From the NCBI GenBank assembly GCA_004151065.3, contig NWUY0300022339.1, positions 17,516-40,573 on the forward strand: DNA of 23,058 nucleotides, given 5' to 3'. The notes beneath the pieces were generated by a model that was not told where the DNA came from, did not search any database, and saw nothing but the letters and a program-made list of their open reading frames with translations. Source of the DNA: Larix sibirica. Its lineage: Eukaryota; Streptophyta; Pinopsida; Pinales; Pinaceae. Below, piece after piece: positions 8,565 through 18,835 of this stretch; position 1 is the stretch's first letter; every line of letters starts with the position of its first letter. Made by a program: the position numbers and the translations under genes.

Positions 8565-8829
8565 CGACACCAAGGTCCCTCATTCCATACATCATCTCCT
8601 TTCCATTTGTTCATTATCATCACTCTATTGAATTTTAGCGAGGCTGAAGTAGACCTTTTCTCACTTCACTCTCACCTTTGTTGGAGATTTGATCTTGTGA
8701 AATGGCCAAATAAATTGAAGGACATGAGGAAAACCAATGAATCCTCCCTTGATAGTAGCAACGACCTCCTCTTTCATGATTGTTCAGGTGCCCCTGGTTC
8801 TTGTACTCTTATTTCATATTTTGAATAGA

Positions 8830-10768
8830 AATATTCTTTATTCTTTTAGTTTATGTGCTTGTAAACCAAGTTTAAAGAAAATAAAAGAAAATATTTGTAT
8901 TTATTTTATACCACAATTTGCAGTTTAATTGGTTAGTTTATAGTTAGTTTTTTTTTTTAATCTTTGAAACTCTACTTGAGTTCACAACCATCTAGTAGGT
9001 TCCCTTTAGCACAAGCATATGCGAAAGCACACATCACATTTTTTGGTAACCATATTGGGGAATACATATATATATTTATATGGTTGTGTGTCCTTCATCT
9101 TTCAGTGTTTTGTTTAGCTTTGTACCTCTATCTTTAGCCTTTCTGTTTTGTTTAAATTTTGGTAGAGTAGTCTACTAAGAGAATTCTCAGCCTAGAACTT
9201 TCAGTGTTTGGTGAAGTTGGGCTATTTCTCCCCTTTTTTAGAACTTTTGCTCATAGGTCGTGCCTGTTTGGCATTTTTAAGTCACCTAGGTCGTTCTTTT
9301 TCCTTTGAATTGTGTGACTTCGGTTGAGACTTCCCAAATCACAGTTGTCTTCCTATTTTAAGTGACCAAAGTTGCACTTTTTCCTTCAAAATACGCGACT
9401 TGCTCCAGAAACGCTTTTTCGGGATTTTGTTTGTTGAGTTTTCTCTCTTTATGAGTTGATCAGATTCAGTTTGTCACTGAGAGTCTGTTTTCAGTTCCTG
9501 TTAGTATGTTTATAGCCTGTTTTCCTTGTTGTAGCATTCATTTTGTTTGCTTGTCATGTAGGAGTTTTTGGGTGAATAAAGTTCATTTCAAGGTTTCAGT
9601 ATTTGCACCCTCTTCGAACTTGTTTCCATGGCTTGCTTTCTTGTTGGATTTACTTTCATTTTCACTAAGGATTGATGAAATTATCTCTTTATGTAGTTAG
9701 TTAATTTGTTTGCTTAAAACACTATTGGATTAATATCCTCTCTTTTGATCTTTGCAAGTAGATTATTTAATTGTCAAAATTTGTTTGAAAGTATTGCTTT
9801 ATCTCGTTTAGATACATTATTTTGAGAAATGTTTTTCAAAAATAAATTGAGTATTGAAATAGCATTTTCTACTTTCTAAGCAATTATATTTTCAGCACTT
9901 AGTCGTAGTACACACCACGCGTACACACAACTACACTCCGCAAATCAAACTATCACTTCGTTAATGCCACTAGAGAAAATTTAAAATAAACCATAACTTA
10001 ACACACATTAACCTCACTTCAGGACAAAAATAATCTTGTAGTCAAGTTAGGACATTGGGGATAGGAATCCAATTAAATCCCCTTTGTCACTATACATCTG
10101 AAACATAGTGGTTGTCTTTTTAGGGAGACAAAATCCTCTAGTACTTGGGACATGATTTGAGGCCAATTTGTGGGGTGATCCTATCCCTTGAGAGGGAAAA
10201 TGACTAGACTAGAACCAAATGGTTTGGTGGTGCACCATCCCCACTTAGTACTGAAGATCATCCAGATCATTGTCTTCGAACTGAAGCTATGGAATAATCA
10301 TCTTGACATGACCCAAACGAGGTAGCTTAGAAACCATTCTTATCTTACCCAGTGGTGATCCCCTTCGGTGGGGGGATACCTAGGATAGGCGGACTCAGAT
10401 GTGGCCCTAGATCTGTAAGTGTTCTTTCTATCTTCACTCATTACATTTGGGTAGGCTTGAGATCCCTATCATGGGTTAGTGTTTGGAATATCTGACTCGT
10501 CTTCCCACTTCTTTTTTTCTAGTGGGGATTTGCAACTACACAGAGGAAAAGAGTCGAGGAATATTTGTAGTGATTTTTATTGTTGCTTGTGTAGAGCTTG
10601 TAGGATAGTAGGTGTTTTCTTTTATAGGATTGTTTTTCTTTATTGGTTTGTTTTTATATCGATCAGGTGTTGCATTGTTTTTTTATCATTTCGATTTGAG
10701 ATTCATGTCCCATGGTTATCCTTGAAGAGTTGTTTTGAATTTATCAATATAAATCCCCCAATATTCTC
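8830..10768 (+). other. LTR remainder and leader of the Ty3/Gypsy element, non-coding
   Basis: T-rich DNA with no convincing coding frame. The boundary between LTR and leader could not be placed: no perfect CA end followed by a tRNA-complementary primer site was seen. The open frame 10479-10772 starts with GTG, is rich in Phe, Ser and Cys as expected of T-rich DNA, and resembles no family. GGGG-rich segments near 10160 and 10350-10380 stand out locally. Confidence 0.4.
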
Positions 10769-11770
10769 TTGAATACTTTGGGGACTACCCCCTCAGTATG
10801 GTTTCTTAAACCACACAATCAGATCCACAAGACAAATCCCAACCTAACACACTACATGATCCACATATCCCAAAGCATCATTGCTAGGACATCCTTCACA
10901 TACACACATTTTCAAGATCATGGTTGGAACCATTCCCACCTCCATCGGCATGCTCTCAAGCCCCATTCAATGGCCATCCCAACTTTCATTACTCCCACCG
11001 TTACATGTGGAAAAAAAACCACTAAAATAGGAGGGGAGATTCCCAACCCTATGGGATTCCTTAACCCTATATTTACCAGAACCAACATCCCTCAAATGAG
11101 TGGAACTTCTAGCAGTGGGAGTGCTACCAATGGAACCACCGTGGAAATTCTAGTGTAAATACTAGAAGAAACCCTAGCGGGACCATGACTGACACCATTG
11201 TTGGTCCTACTACATCACACCCAAGTGAAATTTTATTGTTCATGGCCAACCTCAACATCATATATTTAGGGAGGTTGACTAAGTGACCCTATCTTCCATG
11301 ATCCTACATGGCCTCCCATGCTAACCAAGCTAGCCTCTTATATACCAAAATTTTAAGGGAAGGTGGGGGGGGATCCGTAGAACCATCTAATGTCATTTAA
11401 TTTATGGTGTTCTTCGAATAGCATTGTGGGTGATTCCATGAGATTGCATTTTATCTAAATAAAATTAACGAATGTATTAGAAAAATGGTACATTGATAAA
11501 CCCCATGGGACACACCCTAATTTTGTATCCCTTGCCTCCAATTGCCTGTCTTTTTTCCAAATTCCCATCCTTTATGACGAGGGAGTAGAAATATTTTTTT
11601 CTTATCGAAAAAACTCATCTATTCACATTAAAGATCACATCCATGAATGGCGTTGACATCGAAGCTTGTTTAAAATCAAGCTCGATGACAAGATTTTGTT
11701 AGATTGGTTTTTGAAATCTTTGTGAAAATCCTCACAGCAGATCTAAGAGATGATGTGTACCTCACAAGAG
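10769..11770 (+). pseudogene. Ty3/Gypsy gag remnant
   Basis: Gag forms the virus-like particle of the retrotransposon. The best part is one frame from 11285 to about 11770: DPTWPPMLTKLASYIPKF, then a FNLWCSSNSIVGDSMRLHF block and KWYIDKPHGTHPNFVSL (KWY at 11483-11491), then HIHEWR and LLDWFLKSL. The spacing and the WY/HEW/LLDWF motifs are those of plant Ty3/Gypsy retrotransposon gag. The frame is interrupted by TAA (near 11354), TAG (near 11378), TAA (near 11456) and two TGAs. Upstream, 10769-11158 is an open frame without ATG, rich in His, Pro, Thr and Asn, in a different frame and probably the low-complexity gag N-terminus. Non-functional. Confidence 0.7.
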
Positions 11771-11917
11771 TAATTATGATTAAGNATAGACCCAAGCTGA
11801 CATCAATAATATGTAATGAGCCACAATATAGTGGGTAATGTGCCAACATTTACGGCTTAACATAGCCTCAAAAAAAGACTTTACAAACCAGGTCACACTT
11901 ATGCTTAACATGTTATA

Positions 11918-12040
11918 GCTTTCATTTTGGGCTTTTTAATTGACTTTCCAAGGTCCAAGGGACATGAATGAGGTGTCATGATGACATATGAGGTGACAGA
12001 GTTGGTGATATGGCAGGTGAGCAAATTTAACTTGTTAACA
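11918..12040 (-). repeat. Inverted copy of the Ty3/Gypsy LTR 5' end
   Basis: The reverse complement of 11918-12040 aligns with 8178-8300: TGTTAACAAGTTAAATTT, CTCACCTGCCATATCACCA, and CATTCATGTCCCTTGGACCT are shared. Similarity stops at the TGTTAAC terminus on the outer side of both copies. The two arms are about 3.6 kb apart. The copy is either a fragment of another element of the same family in the opposite orientation, or the product of an inversion inside one element. Confidence 0.8.
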
Positions 12041-12132
12041 TCAAGCTAGGGCACATAAGTTGTAGTGTAATCACCATCTTTATCACACAATCTTCTCATA
12101 AACTATTTGAAATTATGTTACTATATATATAT

Positions 12133-13055
12133 AATTCTATTTTAATATTTTCTTTTTTTTTATAAATTGCTTAATTATGTATGCGATTCATTCAATTTTA
12201 GTTTAAGGGGTCAGTTTAAATATTTGTCATTGATATTGTTTAGCATTTGGTTAGTTCCATATCAATAGGTGCCCAATTTGACAGGGAAGGGAGATAGATC
12301 TATCTAATCACAATTAATAAAAACAATGACTACCTATTTTTATATGAGATATAGTGTTTGAAATTTTGGAATGCACCAACCGATGTTCATAATTAGAAAT
12401 GCAGTGTAGACCATGTCCATTATGAAGATGCATTTTGGTTTTCAAAATCCTAAAAAATGACAAATGTCAGAGTTAGAAATCTATGGTTATGCATTTGGAA
12501 GGAGGTTAATGATGCATGTGTCATCTCTTTCATGAAATAGTTTTTCAATTGTGTGAATGAGATCATTAAGCACTAAAGGGATATAGGATTCTGTAAGCAA
12601 CTATAAATGTGGAACTTGGTTCAATACACATTGCAATTGTACCTTAATAGGTAGGGGCCTGGTTGATTTGCGACTATCACTTCTTTCAAACTTTTCGCTC
12701 CAATTTTTACTTCAGATTTTTTCCAATTTAAAATGTTACCACTTTTTTCAATCTTTCTAATTTCACACTATTGCCTCTTTTCTCCATCTTTTTACCTCAA
12801 ACACTCAATGATGGAAGCTACAAAATTGAGTTTTTATTATGTAGATGATAATAACAAAATAAAATATCCTCAAAATGGGGAAAAGGGAATGCTAAATGAA
12901 ATTGAGATAGGTTTTTTTGATGGTTTTTAAATAATAATGAATAAGTTTAACAAGGTCATTTGTTTTCTTTCCATTCAAACATGGATGATGGTCAAGCATC
13001 GAGTGCTAATTAAAAGGAGGTTCAAATGGGTTGATCAATAATGGATGCATGGTGA
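12133..13055 (+). repeat. Repeat X, left copy, first half (split by LINE B)
   Basis: This aligns from TTTTAATATTTTCTTTTT through to ATGGATGCATGGTGA with 21208-22191. Shared anchors include TTGGTTAGTTCCATAT, TCTAATCACAATTAAT, GGAAGCTACAAAATTGAGTT and GGGTTGATCAA. Differences are substitutions plus indels, with no preserved reading frame. A 65-codon frame at 12733-12930 (TTG start) is not conserved in the other copy. X is not recognised as any known element; it ends neither in clear terminal inverted repeats nor in LTR-like TG...CA. Confidence 0.85.
13037..13055 (+). repeat. Left target-site duplication of LINE B
   Basis: AATAATGGATGCATGGTGA here matches AATAATGGATGTATGGCGA at 19661-19679 in 17 of 19 positions; both differences are transitions. 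The uninterrupted X copy has a single version of the site (ACAATGGATGTATGGTGG at about 22175). Confidence 0.9.
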
Positions 13056-13447
13056 ATATTAAAAACACTTTTATATTTTGCACTATGCCACTCTAAGCAA
13101 CGCCTTGCTCTCACCCCAATTCACTTTACATGGATCCATAACCTAGAGTGGGGAGCCATCCCTTCCCCCTCGATGTTGATGCTCTCACCTTCTGAGCCCT
13201 CATCTCAACCATAGGAAGATATGCATATTGTTAGCAACCTTTGAGGTTTGCTGAAAAGTAGGAAAATATTTCTAAAGTCTCCCTTTTTCCCTCTTCTTAT
13301 AGGCATATGGCCTTGGCCCTAACAGATCAAGGTTTGATTGATTAATTTACGAGGATTTGGCCATCCCCATGTTCAATGGAATCTTGGGTCCAAAATCATT
13401 GGCAATTCTTGATCAAATAAAAGCTATCTTACTTCTTTTATGACTGA
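13056..13447 (+). other. LINE B 5' UTR and ORF1 N-terminal region
   Basis: Follows the left target-site duplication directly. The segment is GC-richer than X (for example CATCCCTTCCCCCTCGATG). A readable fragment at about 13305-13345 (HMALALTDQGLID) suggests ORF1 starts within this stretch, but no start codon can be assigned. Confidence 0.4.
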
Positions 13448-13860
13448 GTATTTTATGCCTTCCTCTTTGAAAACAAAGAGGAACAATATCTAATCTTTAG
13501 GAATGTTTCATATTTCTTTGTAGCCAGTGGAATGTACTTAAACAGATGGACCCTAGTCTTTGATCCATAGCTAGAACTTTATTTAGTTGTACCTATGTCA
13601 GTGATATTTCCATGCCTCCTCCTTCATTATTGGAATGAATACTCATTTAGGAGCATCAAGAACTTACTAGGATAACAAGGAGAAAACTTTGAGATTGCAT
13701 ACCACTATGGACAAAATGTTGGGAACATGGAATAAAATATTGACTGGGAAAAATGTAGGAAATCAAGCCCCCATGCAAGGAGGGGTACACACAACTCCAT
13801 TCATTAAATAATGAATATTATCTCGTAGAACTACATAAGACTAGGAAGTAAGGCTAAGGA
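13448..13860 (+). pseudogene. LINE B ORF1, DUF4283-like domain remnant
   Basis: ORF1 supplies the RNA-binding protein of the element. From 13448 one frame reads FLFENKEEQYLIFRNVSYF, then GMYLNRWTLVFDP (13529-13567), a TAG, then VVPMSVIFPCLLLHYWNEYS and FRSIKNLLG (to about 13670). These are the DUF4283 blocks of plant LINE ORF1 (RWTLxFDP; VPVWVRLPxLPLHxW). The expected CCHC knuckle downstream is not recognised, so it is lost or damaged. Further stops are present. Confidence 0.65.
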
Positions 13861-13883
13861 AGCAACAATCCAAGATCTATCAG

Positions 13884-14560
13884 ATGGAAAAGCTAGCCAT
13901 TGTCCTCATACAGTATACCAAGCTTGAGGTAGATGACTTGCACAAAGTTAAATATAGTATTTGGAAAAGATGTGACAAAGAAAAAATCAGCCTCAAACCC
14001 GCCTCTATGGGCATCTGCATTTTGGGATGCCAAACAATTACGGCTAGAATCTCTCCTTCAATTGCAGATTTGTATTTGCATAGGACTACATCACACTCAA
14101 TCTAGTAATAAGATCAATATCTTCATTATTTACATGCCAATAGCATACAAAGAAAAGCAACAATTTTGGTATTCCATTCCTGATTTGAGAGGAATGGAAG
14201 CAACAAAGAAAACATAGTTGCATGGGATTCTAATTTAGTCTTATCTAGAAAAGAAAAAAGAGGATGATCCATCATAAGGGACCCATTCAAGGAATCTGTG
14301 GAAGACCTTAGATCTGATTGGTATCTGATGGATGTCAAATTAGTAAAGGGAAGATGCACCTGATAAAATAAACGATTAGGTGCAGGACACATAACAACAA
14401 GATTGGATGGATTCCTCATACATAGTGATTTGCTCCTTTTGAATTTTTCTGTCCCATTTAGTAATATCTTCTCGACTATCTTCGATCATAATTCCATTGC
14501 CCTTCAATTCAATTCCCCTTTGAACTATGGGCCTCTCATGTTCTAGGTCTCCCCTGTCTA
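13884..14560 (+). pseudogene. LINE B ORF2, endonuclease domain remnant
   Basis: Apurinic/apyrimidinic-like endonuclease that would nick the insertion site. The first frame (13884-14105) contains IVLIQYTKLE at 13905-13934, where the family has QETK: the catalytic Glu is Tyr. After a frameshift, SNKINIFIIYMPI (about 14107-14145) and KEKQQFW match the NVYxP...K..FW block. Then WDSNLVLSRKEKRG (14223-14265) stands where GDFN...SxxEKxGG is usual, NKRLG follows two stops (about 14370), TTRLDGFLIH matches the RLDRFL block, and FDHNSIALQF (from 14481) keeps the Asp-His pair. At least two frameshifts and several stops. Confidence 0.75.
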
Positions 14561-16140
14561 GTTAGAAGATTTGTATGCCATCGAAATCATCTCAACAATT
14601 TGGCAACAAGATATTCTAGGATCCCCCCACTTCATATGGGAACAAAAGATCCAAATGACCAAGATTGTTCCCAAAGAGTGGGCAATGAAACAACACAAAC
14701 AACTTGACAAGGAAAAAAATATCTCCAAACCAATTGGAAAAGATTTTATTGCAAATGGAAGAAAATAAATCACCAAAAAACTACACATGGAAGAATGATC
14801 CTTGTGTTCTAGGATCCAGAAGGTGTATCATGAAGAAGAATAAATGTGGAGGATCAAGTCCCTAAGCACATGGTTACAATTTGGGGACAAAAACATCACA
14901 TTTTTTCACTAACAGGATAAGGCTAGGACTTAGAGGAACAATGCCAAAGAAATTGAGTTGGAGGACAAGACATTTCTTTAAGAATTTCAAGCCATTAAGA
15001 CAATAGTCAAACACCAATTTGAGAGACTATATTCAAAATAAAATGATCAAAGGAGGAATTTGTCAAAACAATGTTAGAGAATATACCTAGTCTAATCACA
15101 CCAAAAGATAAATGAGGTGCTCATTAAATAAATTGATGAGTAGGAAATCCTTTTAAAGATTTGGGGCCTTACTCTTGACAAAATTTCTAGGGCTCAATGG
15201 ATTCCATGTCCAATTTTATCATGCATGCTAGAACATCATTAAAATTGACCTGACATGCATGCTCCAACATTCTCACAAGAATCATAACCTGGGAGGGAGC
15301 ACAAACTCAAATTTTTTGGCATTAATCCCCAAAGAGGTAAATCCCACTTCTTTTCCTAAATTCCAACCCATTTATTTATTTAACTTGTCTTATAAAGTAC
15401 TAACAAAAATCATGGAAAATTGAGTTAAGAAGGTGATCAACAAAATAATCTCACCAAAATAGGGTGGATTCATCCAAAAATTACAAATTTTTGACTGCAT
15501 TATCATGGTTCAAGAGGCCATTCACTCGAACTAAGAAAACAAGGAAAAATGTATGATTGTTAAATTAGTTATAGTTAATACCTTTGACAAGGCCATATGT
15601 TCCTTTCTTGTGTCTATTTTGTTAAAATTTGGATTCTCTCCTAAATTTGTGTACTGGATCCATACATGCATCAAAGGGTTGTGGATAGCTCCTCTTGTTA
15701 ATGGGAGACCTGCAAGATTCTTTGTAGTAGGGGGGCTTCCCAAGGTTGTCCTTTATCTCCCTCTTTATATATTATTATGGCAGATTTTTTTAGAAATAAA
15801 TTGGAAAAGGAAAGAGTAGAAGGGAATCTCCAGCAAATAATTATAGCCAAAGGGGGAAGAGGTATCAATCATTCACAATTCATTGACAATACATTGTTGG
15901 TAGGGGGAGCATCCACTATGATCACTGAGAGAATTCAAATAATCTTGGAACAATATTTAAATGCAATCATATGGAAAACTAACAATATTGAGAAAAGGCA
16001 AATATATGCTTGGAACATCAAACCTCATTTACTCCATTCCATATCTAGAATTCTAGTTCCCATGTATTTAAGATTGGACCTCTTTTAAATATCTTGGAAT
16101 GCCTTTATCTCTTTGAAACCCTGCAACATCATCTTGGCAA
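14561..16140 (+). pseudogene. LINE B ORF2, reverse transcriptase remnant (5' part, up to the SINE)
   Basis: Copies element RNA at the nicked target. Recognisable blocks in order: W-LQF-GDKN-ITFFH (14871-14912), the usual WxxxGDKNTxFFH entry to LINE reverse transcriptase; fingers around 15280-15520 (GGFIQK-like and VQEAIH-like pieces in shifting frames); KLVIVNTFDKA at about 15562-15594 where motif A has KLDxxxAFD, so the catalytic Asp is Val; FLVSILLKFGFSPKFVYWIH; VNGRPARFF; after a frameshift near 15740, GCPLSP (15744-15761); and SQFIDNTLLVG with FIDN at 15879-15890 in place of FADD/YADD. At least two of three catalytic aspartates are gone. Codons P-A-T-S-S-W (to 16137) run into the SINE. 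Confidence 0.85.
16132..16140 (+). repeat. Left target-site duplication of the SINE
   Basis: TCTTGGCAA here and TCTTGGAAA at 16366-16374 flank the SINE (8 of 9 identical). Both encode Ser-Trp in the LINE B reading frame. Confidence 0.7.
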
Positions 16141-16365
16141 TTTTTTTTCTTGTAACTAGGAGAATTGACAATTGGGGTTGGGCCTCATACTTGCGTGACA
16201 TAGGGTCGATTCCAGTCCGCTACCACTATACCCCCAGGTGTACCAACACTTCCCCACTTCCCCGCATGCAACACACATGGCTTAGTTGAGATTTAAACCC
16301 ATGACACTATACATATTGCCTTAATAGTGCACCCTATCACCAACTGGTCTACACCTAGGGGGTTG
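16141..16365 (-). mobile_element. tRNA-derived SINE inside LINE B ORF2
   Basis: Read on the minus strand, the element starts near 16365. It has an A-box-like TAGACCAGTTGGT (16351 down to 16339), a B-box-like GGGTTTAAATCTC (16300 down to 16288) spaced as in a tRNA gene (39 nt between), a tRNA-unrelated body, and an A8 tail (T8 on the plus strand, 16141-16148). Flanking 9 bp duplications fit target-primed insertion. The SINE is clearly GC-richer than the LINE. The LINE coding resumes on its right side in register with the left side. A SINE would be transcribed by RNA polymerase III and mobilised by LINE proteins (family knowledge). Confidence 0.8.
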
Positions 16366-17700
16366 TCTTGGAAAAATATTGTAATCAAGATCTAAGTGAA
16401 ATTTTAATAATGGGGTGCTCAATGGATTAATCCAAATGGCATAATTGTGCTCATCAAATCAATATTTACTTGTCTCTCGCTGTCTTAGTGCTCAATAATG
16501 CTAGCTTTGGTGGGGGTAATGAAGAAAATAACAAGTAAAATGTGAAGGTTTCTTTGCAAGGAGGAAGAACTAATGAAACAAATTCCACCTAATCAAATAG
16601 AATATGATCAGAGCTCCAATAGAGTATAGAAGATTAGGAAATTGGAATGGTGGAAAAAATCCATTGTTGGAAATTGGAATGGTGGAAAAAATCCATTGTC
16701 AAAAAATACAAAGTGAGAAATAAGAAACGATGCATTAATGTCATCCCAACTATCAACAAAGTATAGTTGTGGTGCCCTTGATTAATACCAAAATTACTTG
16801 AAAACTAGGCAATGGTAAGTCCATTGTATATGGAAGGATAACATTAATGGGAAGCCTCCAATAAATGACTTGTAGTCCTTTCACATTATAAGAGATTGGA
16901 TGAGAGATCAAGAATTGCATAAGCTATTTGATATCTCTTACTAGTTGGAAGCCCACCCTCGATGGATACGATGGAAAATTCAATCATGTCTCCCTTTTGC
17001 TCATTTAGATAAACAATTGTTGACTAATCTCAAGGGTTGTGCCCCATTAGGGAAACAAAAGAAAGGTCAATGCGGTTGGGAAAAAGTTTGATACGTAGTA
17101 AAGTAGGGATATCTTTGTCTGTTATTGGATCAAAATATTCATCTTGAGTCAATCTTTTGAAATAAAATATGGCATACGGATAGGATACCAAAGTGAATGC
17201 CTTCTATTGGGTTTTTTCCCTTAATGAACTTCTCACAATAAAAAATCCCATCAAGACGTGTTCTCTAGAAAGAAAACATTGAATCACATAAGCACTTGAT
17301 CATTGGCTGTGAATTTTCTAAGCAAGTTTTGCACCTGGATTTCCAAGACTAAGAAACCAATGGATTGAGCTTGGATCTCGGCGTTACATCTTCCAACAAT
17401 GGGAGAAGAATTACAAGGGAAATTGCTATAAAAAAGTCAATCCTTAAAAGAGCATGCAGTGTGGTGCCCAATTATGTTTGTTGGAAGATGTGGTTAGCAA
17501 GAAATAAGGCCATCTTCTAACAGGAATCAAAACCTCATCATCTAGCTGTGACCAAAGCTAAGGGTTTTATGTTCGAGATAATTAAACGCACGGGCTTGAA
17601 AGGCCATTCATTTCACCTTCTAGATACTAAAGAAAGGGATTGGTTGTCAATGTATTATCAAGTAAAATCTATCCCAAAATCAACATGCAAATAAACCAAA
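16366..17700 (+). pseudogene. LINE B ORF2, reverse transcriptase thumb and zinc-knuckle linker remnant
   Basis: Directly after the SINE the frame reads SWKNIVIKI, stop, VKF, then WGAQWINPNGIIVLIKSIFT (about 16416-16475), the conserved W...INxxGRxxLIxS block that follows the palm in plant LINEs. A 33-34 bp direct duplication (GAAATTGGAATGGTGGAAAAAATCCATTGT) lies at about 16639 and 16671. A zf-RVT-like region (CSLERKH...KHLIIGCEFSKQ in shifting frames, about 17257-17335) and WKMWLARNKAIF (about 17485-17520) lead into the RNase H. Frames are badly broken. Confidence 0.65.
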
Positions 17701-17713
17701 ACAACTCCCATAA

Positions 17714-18260
17714 TTGAAAATTAGGAAAATAGAGCAGGAATTCCAAGATTGGTTGGCTCAACAATGTAAATACAAGATTTTTTTCGATGTAGCTTCTAAG
17801 AGGAATCTAGGGGTGTTAGGTGTCGGGGGGAGCATTCTTGATCTTAGAGAAACTCAAGAAAACAACTACGCTTGGGGGTTAGGAATTGCAACAAACAATC
17901 AAGCGAAAGCCTATGCTTTGCTACAAGGTGGCAAGATGGCAATCACTTCCCAAAAATAGACCATGCTTGTTTTTGGAGACTCCTTAATCATCATTCAACA
18001 ACTAAATAACAATTCAATACCGTTAGGTGATGCTCTTGTGATAATCATTTCAAGAATAAAGATATAAATTCAAGCTCTTAGAGAGGTGCACTTCTTTCAC
18101 ATCTTAGGAACCCTGGATCTGAAAGTTGTTCGCTTAGAAAATCAGGCCTCTAGTCTTGAAGAAGGTAGGATGATTAAAAATGGGGAATTGGTCTTTATTC
18201 CCATCCCCCAATGTTTTAACCCACTTAATCATGAAATTGGTGGGAGGGACACGTAGCACA
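17714..18260 (+). pseudogene. LINE B RNase H domain remnant
   Basis: Would degrade the RNA strand of the RNA:DNA hybrid. The frame reads YKIFFDVASKRNLGVLGVGG (Asp at 17786), YAWGLGIATNNQAKAYALLQ, stop (17957), LVFGDSLIIIQQL (Asp at 17978), stop, then HFFHILGTLDLKVVRLENQA. Against the RNase H D-E-D-D set, the first and third Asp are kept, the Glu is Lys (17906-17908, NNQAK instead of NNQAE), and the last Asp is Val (18128-18130, KVV instead of KAD). The domain is therefore inactive. The start at 17714 is only the edge of the open frame; no separate start codon is expected, since this is the ORF2 C-terminal domain. Confidence 0.85.
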
Positions 18261-18655
18261 AGCATTGATATCCACATTAAGTAAGGGACATTACATTCAA
18301 CACTACCTAAGGCTCGCACACTTTATCATCTTGGAAACTCTGGGGATTTGAAACCACGAGGGAGTGAAGGTGGTTTACATTTAGGATTTTTAGCTTAGGA
18401 GTTTGAGCCTGGATAAATGTGGTTTTTGAGGATTGGATTATTTTGTTCTGCATATATTGCAATATTAGATCCAGTGGATACTTTTATAAAAATAAATTGA
18501 CTCATATTGGGGGCATTGTGGCCCACTTACTTTCACATTCTAGCCTTTGTTCAACAACATTTTGAGGTGAAAGCCTAGGAAAACAATCTTCATCAAAGGT
18601 AAGTTGGTATTGGACACCTCTTAGTCTATTTCACAATTGCTTTCAAATTGGGTAC
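18261..18655 (+). other. LINE B sequence after RNase H, weak coding signal
   Basis: No family match. A short frame near 18507-18565 reads LWPTYFHILAFVQQHFEVKA, which looks like protein but is too short to place. It lies between the RNase H end and the repeated frame at 18662. Confidence 0.35.
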
Positions 18656-18661
18656 TTGGAT

Positions 18662-18835
18662 GAAGTATTGTGTTGTGGATGCCTAAATTACTGGTGTAAA
18701 TTAGAAAATTGGTTTTTTCCATTGTATGTCGAAGAAGACTTCTTGGAGGCTGTATTGTGCTATGGTAGGTTGAAAAGATGGCGTGAATTGAAAATTTGGT
18801 TTTTTAAACTGTATGTTGAAGGAGACTCTTGTGTG
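18662..18835 (+). repeat. 87 bp (29-codon) imperfect tandem duplication in a reading frame
   Basis: Copy 1 is 18662-18748 and copy 2 is 18749-18835, in one open frame (18656-18904, no ATG needed inside an ORF2 extension). The peptides share V-L-C...G, the W-x-x-L spacing and WFF-x-LYVE-x-D, about 15 of 29 residues identical. DNA anchors are TGGTTTTTT and TGTATGT(C/T)GAAG. I recognise no family. It lies about 400 bp after the RNase H of LINE B. Confidence 0.65.

Larger units (their letters stand above)
8178..11770 (+). mobile_element. Decayed Ty3/Gypsy LTR retrotransposon, 5' part (LTR, leader, gag)
   Basis: The left end is TGTTAACAAG, a plausible 5'-TG LTR terminus; a second copy of this terminus in inverted orientation ends at 12040, which supports the boundary. 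An internal TATA box lies at 8557-8564 and plant-type A-rich poly(A) signals at about 8878 and 9573. The LTR 3' end and primer-binding site were not found; the LTR may run as far as about 9890. A leader follows, then gag (10769-11770). Nothing of pol is present: protease, reverse transcriptase, integrase and the 3' LTR are missing. The element is truncated after gag. Confidence 0.65.

Noticed and set aside
10479-10772. 97-codon ORF as a gene
   Set aside because: GTG start, Phe/Ser/Cys-rich composition typical of T-rich non-coding DNA, and located in the retrotransposon leader.
8178-12040. DNA transposon (Mutator-like) with ~120 bp terminal inverted repeats
   Set aside because: No transposase is seen; the interior has an LTR-type promoter and Ty3/Gypsy gag, so the inverted arms are better read as LTR ends. 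No flanking 9 bp duplication was visible.
14126-14788. Minus-strand ORFs 14126-14419 and 14558-14788
   Set aside because: Antisense to the LINE B endonuclease, whose plus-strand motifs are clear.
16288-16351. A functional tRNA gene on the minus strand
   Set aside because: A- and B-box-like motifs are present, but no acceptor stem pairs and an A8 tail with target-site duplication marks it as a SINE.
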